Source: a virus | DNA length: 37,129 nt | Direction: 5' to 3' (one strand) | IMG/VR virus record: IMGVR_UViG_3300046653_000045 | Location: 1-37,129 of that record | In this document: positions 8,643-15,138 of the stretch, piece after piece | Layout of the letters: each line of letters begins with the position of its first letter | How positions within the stretch are numbered: position 1 is the stretch's first letter | Translations under genes and position numbers: made by a program | Notes under the pieces: model-generated | The model's database searches: none | Told to the model about the DNA's origin: nothing | What the model saw: the letters and a program-made list of their open reading frames with translations, nothing else

Positions 8643-11245
8643 ATCGACTTCGTGCAATTGTTCTTGGAATTCTCATCATCGCGACTGCGTGGGCGCCTTC
8701 CGCCTGGACGCAGACCTGCCCCGGTGGCGAGACTGGTAATCTTGCGGACCTGTGCTCGGCAGACGGCAAGATCGACCCAAGCCAGCAGCGGGGTAAAATA
8801 GTCGCGGGTCCTGGGGTCCAAATCACGGCGACGACAGGTACTGGCACAGGAACGGCCACCGTCACCGAAGCGCCATCAACCAGCACCATGACTCTGTCGG
8901 CATCGGCGGCCAGCAACAGCAATACTCTCTACGCCCACGACGGTCTAGGCTTCTACGGCACAACCACGACAACTAGCACAGCTACCAGCTCGACACCGGC
9001 GACGCTGACCAATACGTCGACGGTCACGAACAGCGCCACGGTCACGAACAGTCAGACGCTCACGGGCAGCACGACCAACACAAATAGTCAGACGATCACT
9101 GGAACTAATACTCTCACCGGCACCAACACGGTCACCAACACCAACACGGTCACCAACACCAACACGGTCACCAACACCAACACGGTCACCAACACCAACA
9201 CGGTCACCAACACCAACACGGTCACCAACACCAACACGGTCACTGCTACAAACTTCTACGCTCTTGTGGCAAATCTTGGAGACAATAGCGCTACACCATT
9301 GACGCTTAGCGGATCTACCTGGACACCGGGTACGACAATAAACGTCGGAAATGGACCATATGCTGTCGCAACAGGCTTACAAGGTCTGCGCTGGTTAATT
9401 TCAGACTATAACAACAGCGTGGCATATCCTATTGCGCGAAGTGGAATGAACTGGACTGTTGGCACAGGTTTGGGCATAACAAGTACGGGGTCTCGTTGCG
9501 CGGCAATGGACTCTAGTGAGACATACGCACTAATAACTAACGACGACTCTGTTATGACGACTATACCTTTGTCGTGGAACGGATCCGTATGGGTAGTCGG
9601 GGCAGGGCTGAGCGCGGGATCGGCTGCGTATTGTGTCGCAATGGATGCTAGCGGCGGTGTAGGATTGGTAACGGACTACGCCAATATTTTTCCATTGACC
9701 AGGAGTGGAACAACATGGACCGTAGGAAGCGCTGTAGGCATAACAGGGGCGACACGCTTATGGGGAATAGCGACAGATTCTAGTGGTACGTACGCTCTAA
9801 CAGTAGACAATTCAACTTCACAATTGATAACGCCACTAGTGCGTAGCGGATCTACCTGGACACCAGGTTCGGCAATAACTAACGGGGCGCAGCCGCGAGG
9901 ATTGGCCTCTGATTCCAGTGGTGTGTACTGGCTTGTTGCTAACGCTGGAGGGACCGTGCTTCCGTTCGTGCGTAGCGGATCTACTTGGACGCCTGGTACG
10001 GCGATAAGCGTGGGCGCGTATCCATCTTATGTAGCCACAGACCCTAGCGGCGTGTATTGGCTTGTTACCTTGACGAATGGGACCGTGCTTCCGTTCGTGC
10101 GTAGCGGATCTACTTGGACGCCTGGTACAGCGATAAGCGTGGGCGCGTCTCCGAGAGGCGTGGCGATAGCGGCGCCAACATCTACCGGCACGCAGACATC
10201 TACCGGCACGCAGACCGCTACCGGCACGCAGACCGCTACCGGCACGCAGACCGCTACCGGCACGCAGACCGCTACCGGCACGCAAAGTTCAACCTCGCTC
10301 AATACCTACACACAGAGCTACACGTATTTGCAAACTTCAACCGCTCTCAGCACGTGGACATACCTGCAGACGAGCACAGCACAGCAGACCTCGACTGGAA
10401 CACAGACAAGTACGGGCACGGTTCCAGGCACGCGGACGCTCACGGGAACGACGACCACAACTAACACTGTGACAGTGATGGAAGTCGCAAACAACCCTGA
10501 AATCGTTAACACGCGGACCAGCACAGCGTCGACAACCAGCTACAGTCTGGCTACCTTCAGCGCCGGAATTGCGCAGTCGGTTCGCCAGATGACATCTGGC
10601 GATGTGACCGGGGCGCTTGGCTACACGCCTGGAACCGGAAATGGCAATCTCAACGGAAACGGCGTCAGCTGTTCAGGCAACTACATCAGCCACGCGAACG
10701 GACTCGCGACAGGGTGTTCGACCTATAGCTATCTTTCGGGGAATGGGGTATCTGCGAGCAGACAATTGGTTGATGCCACCAACGGTTTGATCACGGGGGC
10801 ATACACGTTAGTCACGTCGGACATCATAGGAGCCCTCGGCTACGCACCACTGCAAAGCACGTCGGCTGGACTCGTTCCTTCATTTAATTTCACGACGATT
10901 CCAAGCACCGATAGATACAGCACATCGGGATGGGTCCAATTATATATTGCGTCCACGACAGGGACGGCAAATCAATGGGAAACCGTGTACGTGACGGGTT
11001 CCCTGTACCAGACCAACGCCACTGAGCAGCCGTGTTCACTTGGGATATTCCTAGATGGAACACAGATAGGGGCGTCTGGGAGCGCGTCCCAGGTTGTCAA
11101 TCAATACGTTAACGTGTCGACTATGGCTGTTTTCCAAAAATCGTCTACTTCGCGCGGACTAGAGATTAAGATGTATAGCCCGTTGTCGTCGTGCTTGGCC
11201 ATCACCAACTACGTCACGCTAGAAACCAGGACGTATAACCAATGA
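8639..11245 (+). CDS. Tail fibre with predicted seven-bladed propeller and Thr-rich stalks, 868 aa
   Basis: GTG start at 8639 behind GGAGGT. Order of parts: residues 1-25 resemble a secretion signal (MNRLRAIVLGILIIATAWA, ending near WTQTC). A Thr/Ser/Asn-rich stalk with six perfect TNTNTV repeats extends to about residue 201. About residues 206-512 hold seven repeats of 43-46 residues (LV or LI strand, PLxRSGxxWTxG, a Gly turn, xGxAxDxSG), the expected pattern of a seven-bladed beta-propeller. A second stalk of [SA]TGTQT repeats follows. The C-terminal part has two fibre-type motifs, DVTGALGYTP (about 656) and DIIGALGYAP (about 730), and a beta domain. The ALGYxP motif is common in phage tail fibres, which supports receptor-binding. 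A secretion signal on a virion protein is unusual. Confidence 0.8.
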   Translation: MNRLRAIVLGILIIATAWAPSAWTQTCPGGETGNLADLCSADGKIDPSQQRGKIVAGPGVQITATTGTGTGTATVTEAPSTSTMTLSASAASNSNTLYAHDGLGFYGTTTTTSTATSSTPATLTNTSTVTNSATVTNSQTLTGSTTNTNSQTITGTNTLTGTNTVTNTNTVTNTNTVTNTNTVTNTNTVTNTNTVTNTNTVTATNFYALVANLGDNSATPLTLSGSTWTPGTTINVGNGPYAVATGLQGLRWLISDYNNSVAYPIARSGMNWTVGTGLGITSTGSRCAAMDSSETYALITNDDSVMTTIPLSWNGSVWVVGAGLSAGSAAYCVAMDASGGVGLVTDYANIFPLTRSGTTWTVGSAVGITGATRLWGIATDSSGTYALTVDNSTSQLITPLVRSGSTWTPGSAITNGAQPRGLASDSSGVYWLVANAGGTVLPFVRSGSTWTPGTAISVGAYPSYVATDPSGVYWLVTLTNGTVLPFVRSGSTWTPGTAISVGASPRGVAIAAPTSTGTQTSTGTQTATGTQTATGTQTATGTQTATGTQSSTSLNTYTQSYTYLQTSTALSTWTYLQTSTAQQTSTGTQTSTGTVPGTRTLTGTTTTTNTVTVMEVANNPEIVNTRTSTASTTSYSLATFSAGIAQSVRQMTSGDVTGALGYTPGTGNGNLNGNGVSCSGNYISHANGLATGCSTYSYLSGNGVSASRQLVDATNGLITGAYTLVTSDIIGALGYAPLQSTSAGLVPSFNFTTIPSTDRYSTSGWVQLYIASTTGTANQWETVYVTGSLYQTNATEQPCSLGIFLDGTQIGASGSASQVVNQYVNVSTMAVFQKSSTSRGLEIKMYSPLSSCLAITNYVTLETRTYNQ
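9122..9241 (+). repeat. 18-bp tandem repeat encoding TNTNTV
   Basis: Six perfect copies of ACCAACACCAACACGGTC at 9134-9241, preceded by a 12-bp partial copy at 9122-9133. The unit is a multiple of three, so copy-number change lengthens or shortens the first stalk of the fibre without shifting frame. Perfect identity, including wobble bases, indicates recent expansion. Confidence 0.95.
9950..10148 (+). repeat. Duplicated propeller blade DNA
   Basis: Bases 9950-10019 and 10079-10148 are 70-bp copies with one mismatch (G/A), offset 129 bp (43 codons). They encode the C-terminal halves of the sixth and seventh blades. Near-identity at DNA level, against much weaker similarity among the other blades, shows that the last blade arose recently by duplication or was homogenised. 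Confidence 0.9.
10183..10290 (+). repeat. 18-bp tandem repeat encoding [SA]TGTQT
   Basis: Unit TACCGGCACGCAGACCGC: an ATC-ending variant at 10183-10200, four perfect copies at 10201-10272 and a degenerate copy at 10273-10290. It forms the second Thr-rich stalk, after the propeller. Same 18-bp period as the first stalk but unrelated sequence, so the two arrays expanded independently. Confidence 0.95.
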
Positions 11246-11481
11246 TTCCAACCCTTCCCGCAACCATCCTAGCCCTCGCCGACCTGTGTGTCGCCGTGTA
11301 CGTGGTGGCGGGGAATTTCATTCACGAGACGCCGGAACAAAGAAGCCATCGAGAAGGAAGTAGCACACCATGCAAACCACCTATGAGCACGAACTGCACT
11401 GCGGTCGGGCCGAGAAATTGGAAAAGCGGATGGACAAAGCAGAGGAAACCGTCAACCAAATCCGGGCAACGTGGAACGTGA
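11242..11481 (+). CDS. Possible small membrane protein, 79 aa
   Basis: The ATG overlaps the fibre stop (ATGA). Residues 4-25 form one good transmembrane segment (TLPATILALADLCVAVYVVAG). After about residue 40 the frame overlaps the next gene in another phase, and its composition there (Pro, Lys, Ser, Arg) looks non-coding. Either a short membrane protein with an unconstrained tail, or a decayed or chance frame. If real, its place in the lysis cluster suggests a holin or holin partner. Confidence 0.35.
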   Translation: MIPTLPATILALADLCVAVYVVAGNFIHETPEQRSHREGSSTPCKPPMSTNCTAVGPRNWKSGWTKQRKPSTKSGQRGT

Positions 11482-11567
11482 CAAAGATTCTCGTGCCACT
11501 CTCGGCGCTCGCCGTATTCGCTCACACGGTCTGGCAGCTCGTGGTGGACCTTCGCGGCGGTCGGTGA
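11370..11567 (+). CDS. Coiled-coil plus single-TM protein, XhlA-like, 65 aa
   Basis: 65 residues: a charged heptad-like helix (RAEKLEKRMDKAEETVNQIRA) followed by one transmembrane helix (TKILVPLSALAVFAHTVWQLVV) and a short basic end. A coiled coil followed by a C-terminal membrane helix is the layout of XhlA-type holin-associated proteins. It sits three genes before the endolysin. AGAAGGA lies 11-12 bp before the ATG, a little far. Holin-accessory role inferred from layout and context. Confidence 0.55.
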   Translation: MQTTYEHELHCGRAEKLEKRMDKAEETVNQIRATWNVTKILVPLSALAVFAHTVWQLVVDLRGGR

Positions 11568-11608
11568 TAGCCTTAGCCCGACCATGAGAAACCAAAGGAG
11601 ATCTGACC

Positions 11609-12277
11609 ATGAAACCGATTGACCTGTTGACCATCGTTGTTGGGGTGCTGTGCTTGGTTGCGATCAAGTTCGCGCCCGACCAGACCACGCTGCTTGTCGC
11701 TACGGGGATGTTCCTCATCGGCAAAGGGCTTCCGCAGGGTCTGGGCAACACCAAGACGAACCCGAGTCCTCCCAGCACCGGGGCTACGCCCACCGTCGCC
11801 TTGATCTTGGGCTTCGCTCTAGGAACGCTCGCTCTCGTGTCGTCCGCTCGCGCCGACAGCAACAACCCGTCGAGCGGGGGGTGCGCGATCTACCAGCCTA
11901 ACCTTGACGGAACCGCGTGCGTCCCCTCAGCGACTGTGGCATGCACCTGCAAACTGTCATTTCAGGCAAGCGCCATTACTCCGCTCGTTGTGGCCGATCT
12001 GAAGACAGGAGACGTATCTGTTGGCGTGCAAAGCCTGGGCGCCTGCTATGGAGCTACCTACGCGCCGACGAAATGGTATGCCAGTGGACTCGACTACTGT
12101 TTCGCAGCCAAGTTCGCGCAAGACTCCCCGAACACGCTGTCGCCGCTAACGTTCATGGTCCACTTAGCCGACTATGGATCGTTCGGAGCTGGCCCCACCT
12201 GGACTGCTAGGTCTGGCAGCAATGACGGCTATTGGCGGTGGATGTTCTACATGAGCGGGCGTTTCTCAATCAACTAA
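11609..12277 (+). CDS. Membrane-anchored Cys-rich exported protein, 222 aa
   Basis: ATG behind AAAGGAGAT. Hydrophobic segments at about residues 7-21, 27-41 and 63-81. The third ends in SSARAD, which resembles a signal-peptidase AxA site. The domain after it (about 83-222) has six cysteines (near 92, 104, 112, 114, 146 and 164) and many aromatic residues, suggesting a disulfide-stabilised domain outside the cytoplasm. The first two helices resemble a small holin-like hairpin. Its place in the lysis region could mean holin, spanin substitute or surface modification. Function not recognised. Confidence 0.55.
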   Translation: MKPIDLLTIVVGVLCLVAIKFAPDQTTLLVATGMFLIGKGLPQGLGNTKTNPSPPSTGATPTVALILGFALGTLALVSSARADSNNPSSGGCAIYQPNLDGTACVPSATVACTCKLSFQASAITPLVVADLKTGDVSVGVQSLGACYGATYAPTKWYASGLDYCFAAKFAQDSPNTLSPLTFMVHLADYGSFGAGPTWTARSGSNDGYWRWMFYMSGRFSIN

Positions 12278-12279
12278 TC

Positions 12280-12669
12280 ATGAAGTTCTGGATCCCCGGC
12301 CCGCTTCCGGGCATGAACGAAATAATCGCAGCGGCCAAGGCTGGCGGCCGGGGAGCGGTCTACGCGAAAATGAAACGCGAGTGGACGCAGAATGTGGCCT
12401 GGCACGTTAAGGCGGCCGGAATCCGCGCCAAGCTCAAGCGCGTGCGCCTGCATTTCCACTGGATTGAGCCGCGCAATCGCAACGGTGCTCAACGCGACCC
12501 GGACAACATCGAGTCCGGCGGCCAGAAGTTCGTCTGGGATGGCCTGGTGCTCGCTGGCGTGATTTCGAACGACAAGCGCGAGCAGAACGCGGGAACCACG
12601 CACCGGCACAGCCTGGGAGCGATTGCCGGCGTCGAAGTCGAGATTGAGGAGGTGACCGATGGAACCTGA
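12280..12669 (+). CDS. rusA: RusA-family Holliday junction resolvase
   Basis: 129 residues starting MKFWIPGPLPGMNE, matching the RusA N-terminal pattern of a beta strand, Pro-Gly and Asn. The acidic core RDPDNIESGGQKFVWDGLVL with GVISND places aspartates at about residues 73, 75, 87 and 98, equivalent in layout to the catalytic Asp cluster of RusA (D70, D72, D91). RusA dimers cut Holliday junctions and resolve branched replication intermediates before packaging. The ATG lies 2 bp after the previous stop and no convincing SD is seen. The 3' end overlaps the endolysin start by 11 bp. It is placed in the lysis cluster, far from the other recombination genes on the opposite strand. Confidence 0.85.
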   Translation: MKFWIPGPLPGMNEIIAAAKAGGRGAVYAKMKREWTQNVAWHVKAAGIRAKLKRVRLHFHWIEPRNRNGAQRDPDNIESGGQKFVWDGLVLAGVISNDKREQNAGTTHRHSLGAIAGVEVEIEEVTDGT

Positions 12670-13237
12670 ATACCTGCAAGACCTGATTGCACATGAGGGT
12701 GTGATTCCGTGGCTCTATTGCGACATCAAAGGGCTTCCGACGATAGGAATTGGGAACCTCGCAGGAACGGAGCAGGCCTTCGTCGCGCTTCCTATGGTCC
12801 ATCAGGGTGGGGCGCATGCCACCGATGAAGAAAAACGCGATGTCTACGCGCGCACTCTGGGAGCCTTCGCCAAGGGCATGACCGCGATGGGGTACAGGTG
12901 CAGAAGCGACCTGCGCCTTGACCACAACGACACCTTGTCCCTCGTGACCAAACGGCTGGAAACGGAGTTCATTCCCGGCATCAAGGCGGTCTGCCACGAC
13001 TTCGACGAATGGCCTCTGGCTGCTCGCCGTGCCACCGTGGACATGGGATACAGCCTAGGCGTCCACGGACTGGTGCACGGGTATCCCAGCCTCGTAGCGG
13101 CCCTGCAGGCGCGCGACTGGGCCACGGCTGCAGGGGAGTGTCACCGGCGCAAGGACGGCGAAGACCCGAAGGACCCGACCACGTGGGGAACGCGCAATGC
13201 TTGGACTCGCAAGATGTACCTCGCTGCGATGGGGTAG
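12659..13237 (+). CDS. Endolysin, GH24 (T4-type) muramidase, 192 aa
   Basis: The N-terminus has the T4-lysozyme catalytic layout Glu-8-Asp-5-Thr: E13, D22 and T28 in HEGVIPWLYCDIKGLPTIGIGN. These hydrolyse the MurNAc-GlcNAc bond of peptidoglycan. No signal peptide or SAR helix is seen, so release probably needs a holin; candidates lie upstream. Start chosen at ATG 12659 behind GAGGAGGTG, overlapping the resolvase gene by 11 bp. Length is near the usual 150-190 aa of the family. Last plus-strand gene before the convergent early block. Confidence 0.9.
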   Translation: MEPEYLQDLIAHEGVIPWLYCDIKGLPTIGIGNLAGTEQAFVALPMVHQGGAHATDEEKRDVYARTLGAFAKGMTAMGYRCRSDLRLDHNDTLSLVTKRLETEFIPGIKAVCHDFDEWPLAARRATVDMGYSLGVHGLVHGYPSLVAALQARDWATAAGECHRRKDGEDPKDPTTWGTRNAWTRKMYLAAMG

Positions 13238-13303
13238 CCGCGTGGGTTGCTGGTGGCCTTGGTGCAAGCTGCTGCCGTTCGCCAAGTGCCCATGCGAAAA
13301 CCA

Positions 13304-13331
13304 GTGACACGATTTGCGCTAACCGTGTCAC
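13304..13331. promoter_or_regulatory. Inverted repeat GTGACACG-N12-CGTGTCAC, copy 1
   Basis: Perfect 8-bp arms with a 12-bp spacer, located between the endolysin stop (13237) and the convergent stop at 13344. The same arms and same spacing recur at 26135-26162 with an unrelated spacer. Arm centres are 20 bp apart (two helical turns), as for a dimeric DNA-binding protein. It could instead fold in RNA as a terminator-like hairpin, but no U-tract follows. Confidence 0.6.
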
Positions 13332-13343
13332 GGTAATAACGGT

Positions 13344-13964
13344 CTACTCCATCTCTTGCTTAACAGGCCGTACGCGCAGGTGGGTCATTCTGATGGCCCC
13401 GAGGCACGTTCCGTCCTCTGTCGTGATGACCGCGTGGGTGTCCGTGACCTGTGAGCACGTCAGGCGGCTGTTGAGTCGTTCGGCGCCGTAGACAGGAAAA
13501 AGCTCGTTCCACTTGTGCAAGACGAGCTGGACAGAAGCCCCGTTCTCGATCTTGGCCCGCGTGCGAGTCGCTTCCGTGGTTTTCGCGACGAAGCCTGACG
13601 CCTGCATCACCGCAAGCAAGTCAAAAAGATTAGAGAGCGAGCCTTCGAGCGAATCGAGTGCTTCTCTAAGCTGGTCGCCCCCTCCGGGAACGAAGAAATC
13701 GAGCTTTCTCATATCCCACTTGCGTATCCTCGCCGCCAGAGGGGCAATGTGCTTGTCTCGGTGAAGGCGCACGGACTCCATCGCCACGTCGATAGACGGG
13801 CGAGGAGGAACCTTGACGGCAGAATCACCGTGAGGAGATGTAGCGGCTAACTCTCCCTGCTCGGGCGTTGGCTCGCCGGGGTCTTTCTCAGCTGGTTGGT
13901 CCGACGGTTCGGGCACCGCGGGCAGGTCTTCGATTGGTACGTTTCCAGGTGTCTCTACTCGCAT
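13344..13964 (-). CDS. Unknown early protein, 206 aa
   Basis: Last gene of the leftward early block, with a strong AAGGAGA before the ATG at 13964. The first 55 residues are Pro/Glu/Asp-rich and probably disordered. The rest mixes a helical part (SLEGSLSNLFDLLAVMQASGF) with a small beta-rich C-terminal domain (GAERLNSRLTCSQVTDTHAVI). No motif recognised. Its start overlaps the HNH-type gene by 10 bp. Confidence 0.65.
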   Translation of the reverse strand: MRVETPGNVPIEDLPAVPEPSDQPAEKDPGEPTPEQGELAATSPHGDSAVKVPPRPSIDVAMESVRLHRDKHIAPLAARIRKWDMRKLDFFVPGGGDQLREALDSLEGSLSNLFDLLAVMQASGFVAKTTEATRTRAKIENGASVQLVLHKWNELFPVYGAERLNSRLTCSQVTDTHAVITTEDGTCLGAIRMTHLRVRPVKQEME

Positions 13965-14257
13965 TGCATTCTCCTTTGTTCGATGTTGGTGTACAGCTTT
14001 CGGTACTTCAGGGCTTGCTTATCCATGAATTCTCGCACCATGTCCCTGGTCCATCCTTTGAACGTTCCCCACGTGAGCCGGTGAATGCTCTCATGGCACT
14101 CCGGGCACAATGGGACAGCTCGATGATCGTGTGCGCGCATGCCCATTCCTACGTCATGACGTGGGTGACGCGGCGGCCCCGATTTGTTTCGGCAGTCAGT
14201 GGCGCAACAGGTTTGAACGCCAAGCCAGCAGACATAGTCTCTATCCTCGTTTGCCAT
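13955..14257 (-). CDS. HNH/YbcO-like putative nuclease, 100 aa
   Basis: Cysteine/histidine pattern CxxxxxxCCxxxC, then HPRHDVGMGMRAHD and PLCPECHESIH. The run GMGxxAHDxxxVPLCxxCHxxxH resembles lambdoid HNH-type proteins of the YbcO/DUF968 kind, in which the cysteines hold zinc and the histidines form the cleavage site. ATG at 14257 has AGGA just upstream. It overlaps both neighbours by 10-17 bp, in an operon with recombination genes. Family-level assignment only. Confidence 0.55.
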   Translation of the reverse strand: MANEDRDYVCWLGVQTCCATDCRNKSGPPRHPRHDVGMGMRAHDHRAVPLCPECHESIHRLTWGTFKGWTRDMVREFMDKQALKYRKLYTNIEQRRMQCE

Positions 14258-14471
14258 CGGTCCTTGGTCTTTCTGCCCACTTCGCGCGGGCCATGTCGTC
14301 GCACGTTGGTCTTCGACTTGTTGCGTGCATGCACTTCCCTGTGATTGCTTCCTTGTTTCCGAATTCCTTTTCTACCGCGCATATTGCGATTCTCAGCGCG
14401 CACAGATTGTGCACCCCAATTCCGCGCATCCATTCCATTAGCTCAAGCATTCGTTGCAGTTCTTTCGTCAC
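14241..14471 (-). CDS. Small unknown early protein, 76 aa
   Basis: GTG start at 14471, overlapping the upstream gene by 29 bp and the HNH-type gene by 17 bp. Begins with an amphipathic helix (TKELQRMLELMEWM) and holds four cysteines; the C-terminus is basic. No family recognised. Overlaps on both sides and same-strand packing support it, but the competing frame at 14149-14433 means some doubt remains. Confidence 0.5.
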   Translation of the reverse strand: MTKELQRMLELMEWMRGIGVHNLCALRIAICAVEKEFGNKEAITGKCMHATSRRPTCDDMARAKWAERPRTDGKRG

Positions 14472-14670
14472 TTGCGTCCATTGCTTGATAATACAGTTGC
14501 AGCTTCAACTGATGCCACATTCCTAGAACGACTCCGCGGCTCTTGTGGCGCCAGTCCTTGGGGTCTTCGGATTCATCGCGCATCATTTCCCACACGGTTT
14601 GGTAGTCGAGTCCGGTCCTGAACTTGTCGAAGCCTGGCAGGCCGTGCCGTCTTCCCCATGTGCTTGGCAT
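14443..14670 (-). CDS. Small unknown early protein, 75 aa
   Basis: ATG at 14670, 7 bp after the preceding stop; no obvious SD. The sequence includes GFDKFRTGLDYQTVWEMMRDE and a Trp-rich middle (KDWRHKSRGVVLGMWHQLKLQLYY), consistent with a small folded protein. Unknown function. Packed in the early operon between two other small genes. Confidence 0.55.
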   Translation of the reverse strand: MPSTWGRRHGLPGFDKFRTGLDYQTVWEMMRDESEDPKDWRHKSRGVVLGMWHQLKLQLYYQAMDASDERTATNA

Positions 14671-14677
14671 CGGGCCA

Positions 14678-15019
14678 CTATGGCATACCAGCTCGGCATC
14701 GACCGCACGCCCGCACGCCGTCCGAGTCGACGATCTCTGCCACCTTCTCGACGCCGCACTCGCTGCATCCGCGCTCCATTGCCTTGGCCTTGAATGCGGC
14801 GATAGAAGCCTCCTCGAATTTCTTCAGTGCTTCGCTTGGCTTCGCAGACTTGTCGCCCATGATGTAGCGATGGGTCTCCGCTACTGCTTTTTTCTCCGCA
14901 TCACCCATTGCGCGCGTGTAGACGTAGTTCTCAATGTAGACGCCGTCCAACCGCTGGTACAGCTCGGACCACGCTTTGCGGGCTAGGCCGCGTCGTCTGG
15001 TTTCTGCTGGAGTTGGCAT
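14678..15019 (-). CDS. Small protein with C-terminal zinc ribbon, 113 aa
   Basis: Helical, charged N-terminal part (RKAWSELYQRLDGVYIENYV; AEKKAVAETHRYIMG) and a C-terminal CSECG ... CGRC pair spaced about 20 residues, a typical zinc ribbon. Probably binds nucleic acid or a protein partner. ATG at 15019 with AAGAAGA upstream; its 5' end overlaps the 51-aa gene by 37 bp. No specific family recognised. Confidence 0.6.
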   Translation of the reverse strand: MPTPAETRRRGLARKAWSELYQRLDGVYIENYVYTRAMGDAEKKAVAETHRYIMGDKSAKPSEALKKFEEASIAAFKAKAMERGCSECGVEKVAEIVDSDGVRACGRCRAGMP

Positions 15020-15138
15020 TGCGGTTCTTCTTTCTTTTGACTGTCGACGTAGGCAGCGAATTGTTGTTGACTCAAAGCCTCTTGCTCGTATTGGTCCATG
15101 AAGCGGTCGAGCCCTTGCGCTGATTCGAGGCTATCCAT
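14983..15138 (-). CDS. Small Gln/Glu-rich protein, 51 aa
   Basis: The start chosen, ATG 15138, overlaps the helicase stop (ATGGATAG), indicating coupling. A longer frame exists upstream but would run deep into the helicase. The product (MDSLESAQGLDRFMDQYEQE...) is acidic and Gln-rich with a probable helix and a low-complexity end. Unknown; possibly a helicase partner by coupling. Confidence 0.45.
   Translation of the reverse strand: MDSLESAQGLDRFMDQYEQEALSQQQFAAYVDSQKKEEPQCQLQQKPDDAA

Noticed and set aside
9836-10285. Minus-strand frame of repeated Arg-Ala-Gly-Ser-Gly units
   Set aside because: It is the antisense of the 18-bp array and propeller blades of the fibre gene.
13242-13307. 21-codon Cys/Trp-rich frame (MGCWWPWCKLLPFAKCPCENQ less its last residue) directly after the endolysin
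   Set aside because: Too short, GTG start and only weak ribosome site. It could be a small gene, but nothing beyond composition supports it.
14149-14433. 94-codon minus-strand frame competing with the 76-aa and HNH-type genes
   Set aside because: Arg/Lys/Asn-rich, overlaps the HNH-type gene by over 100 bp. The other frames show better packing and, for the HNH protein, clear motifs.
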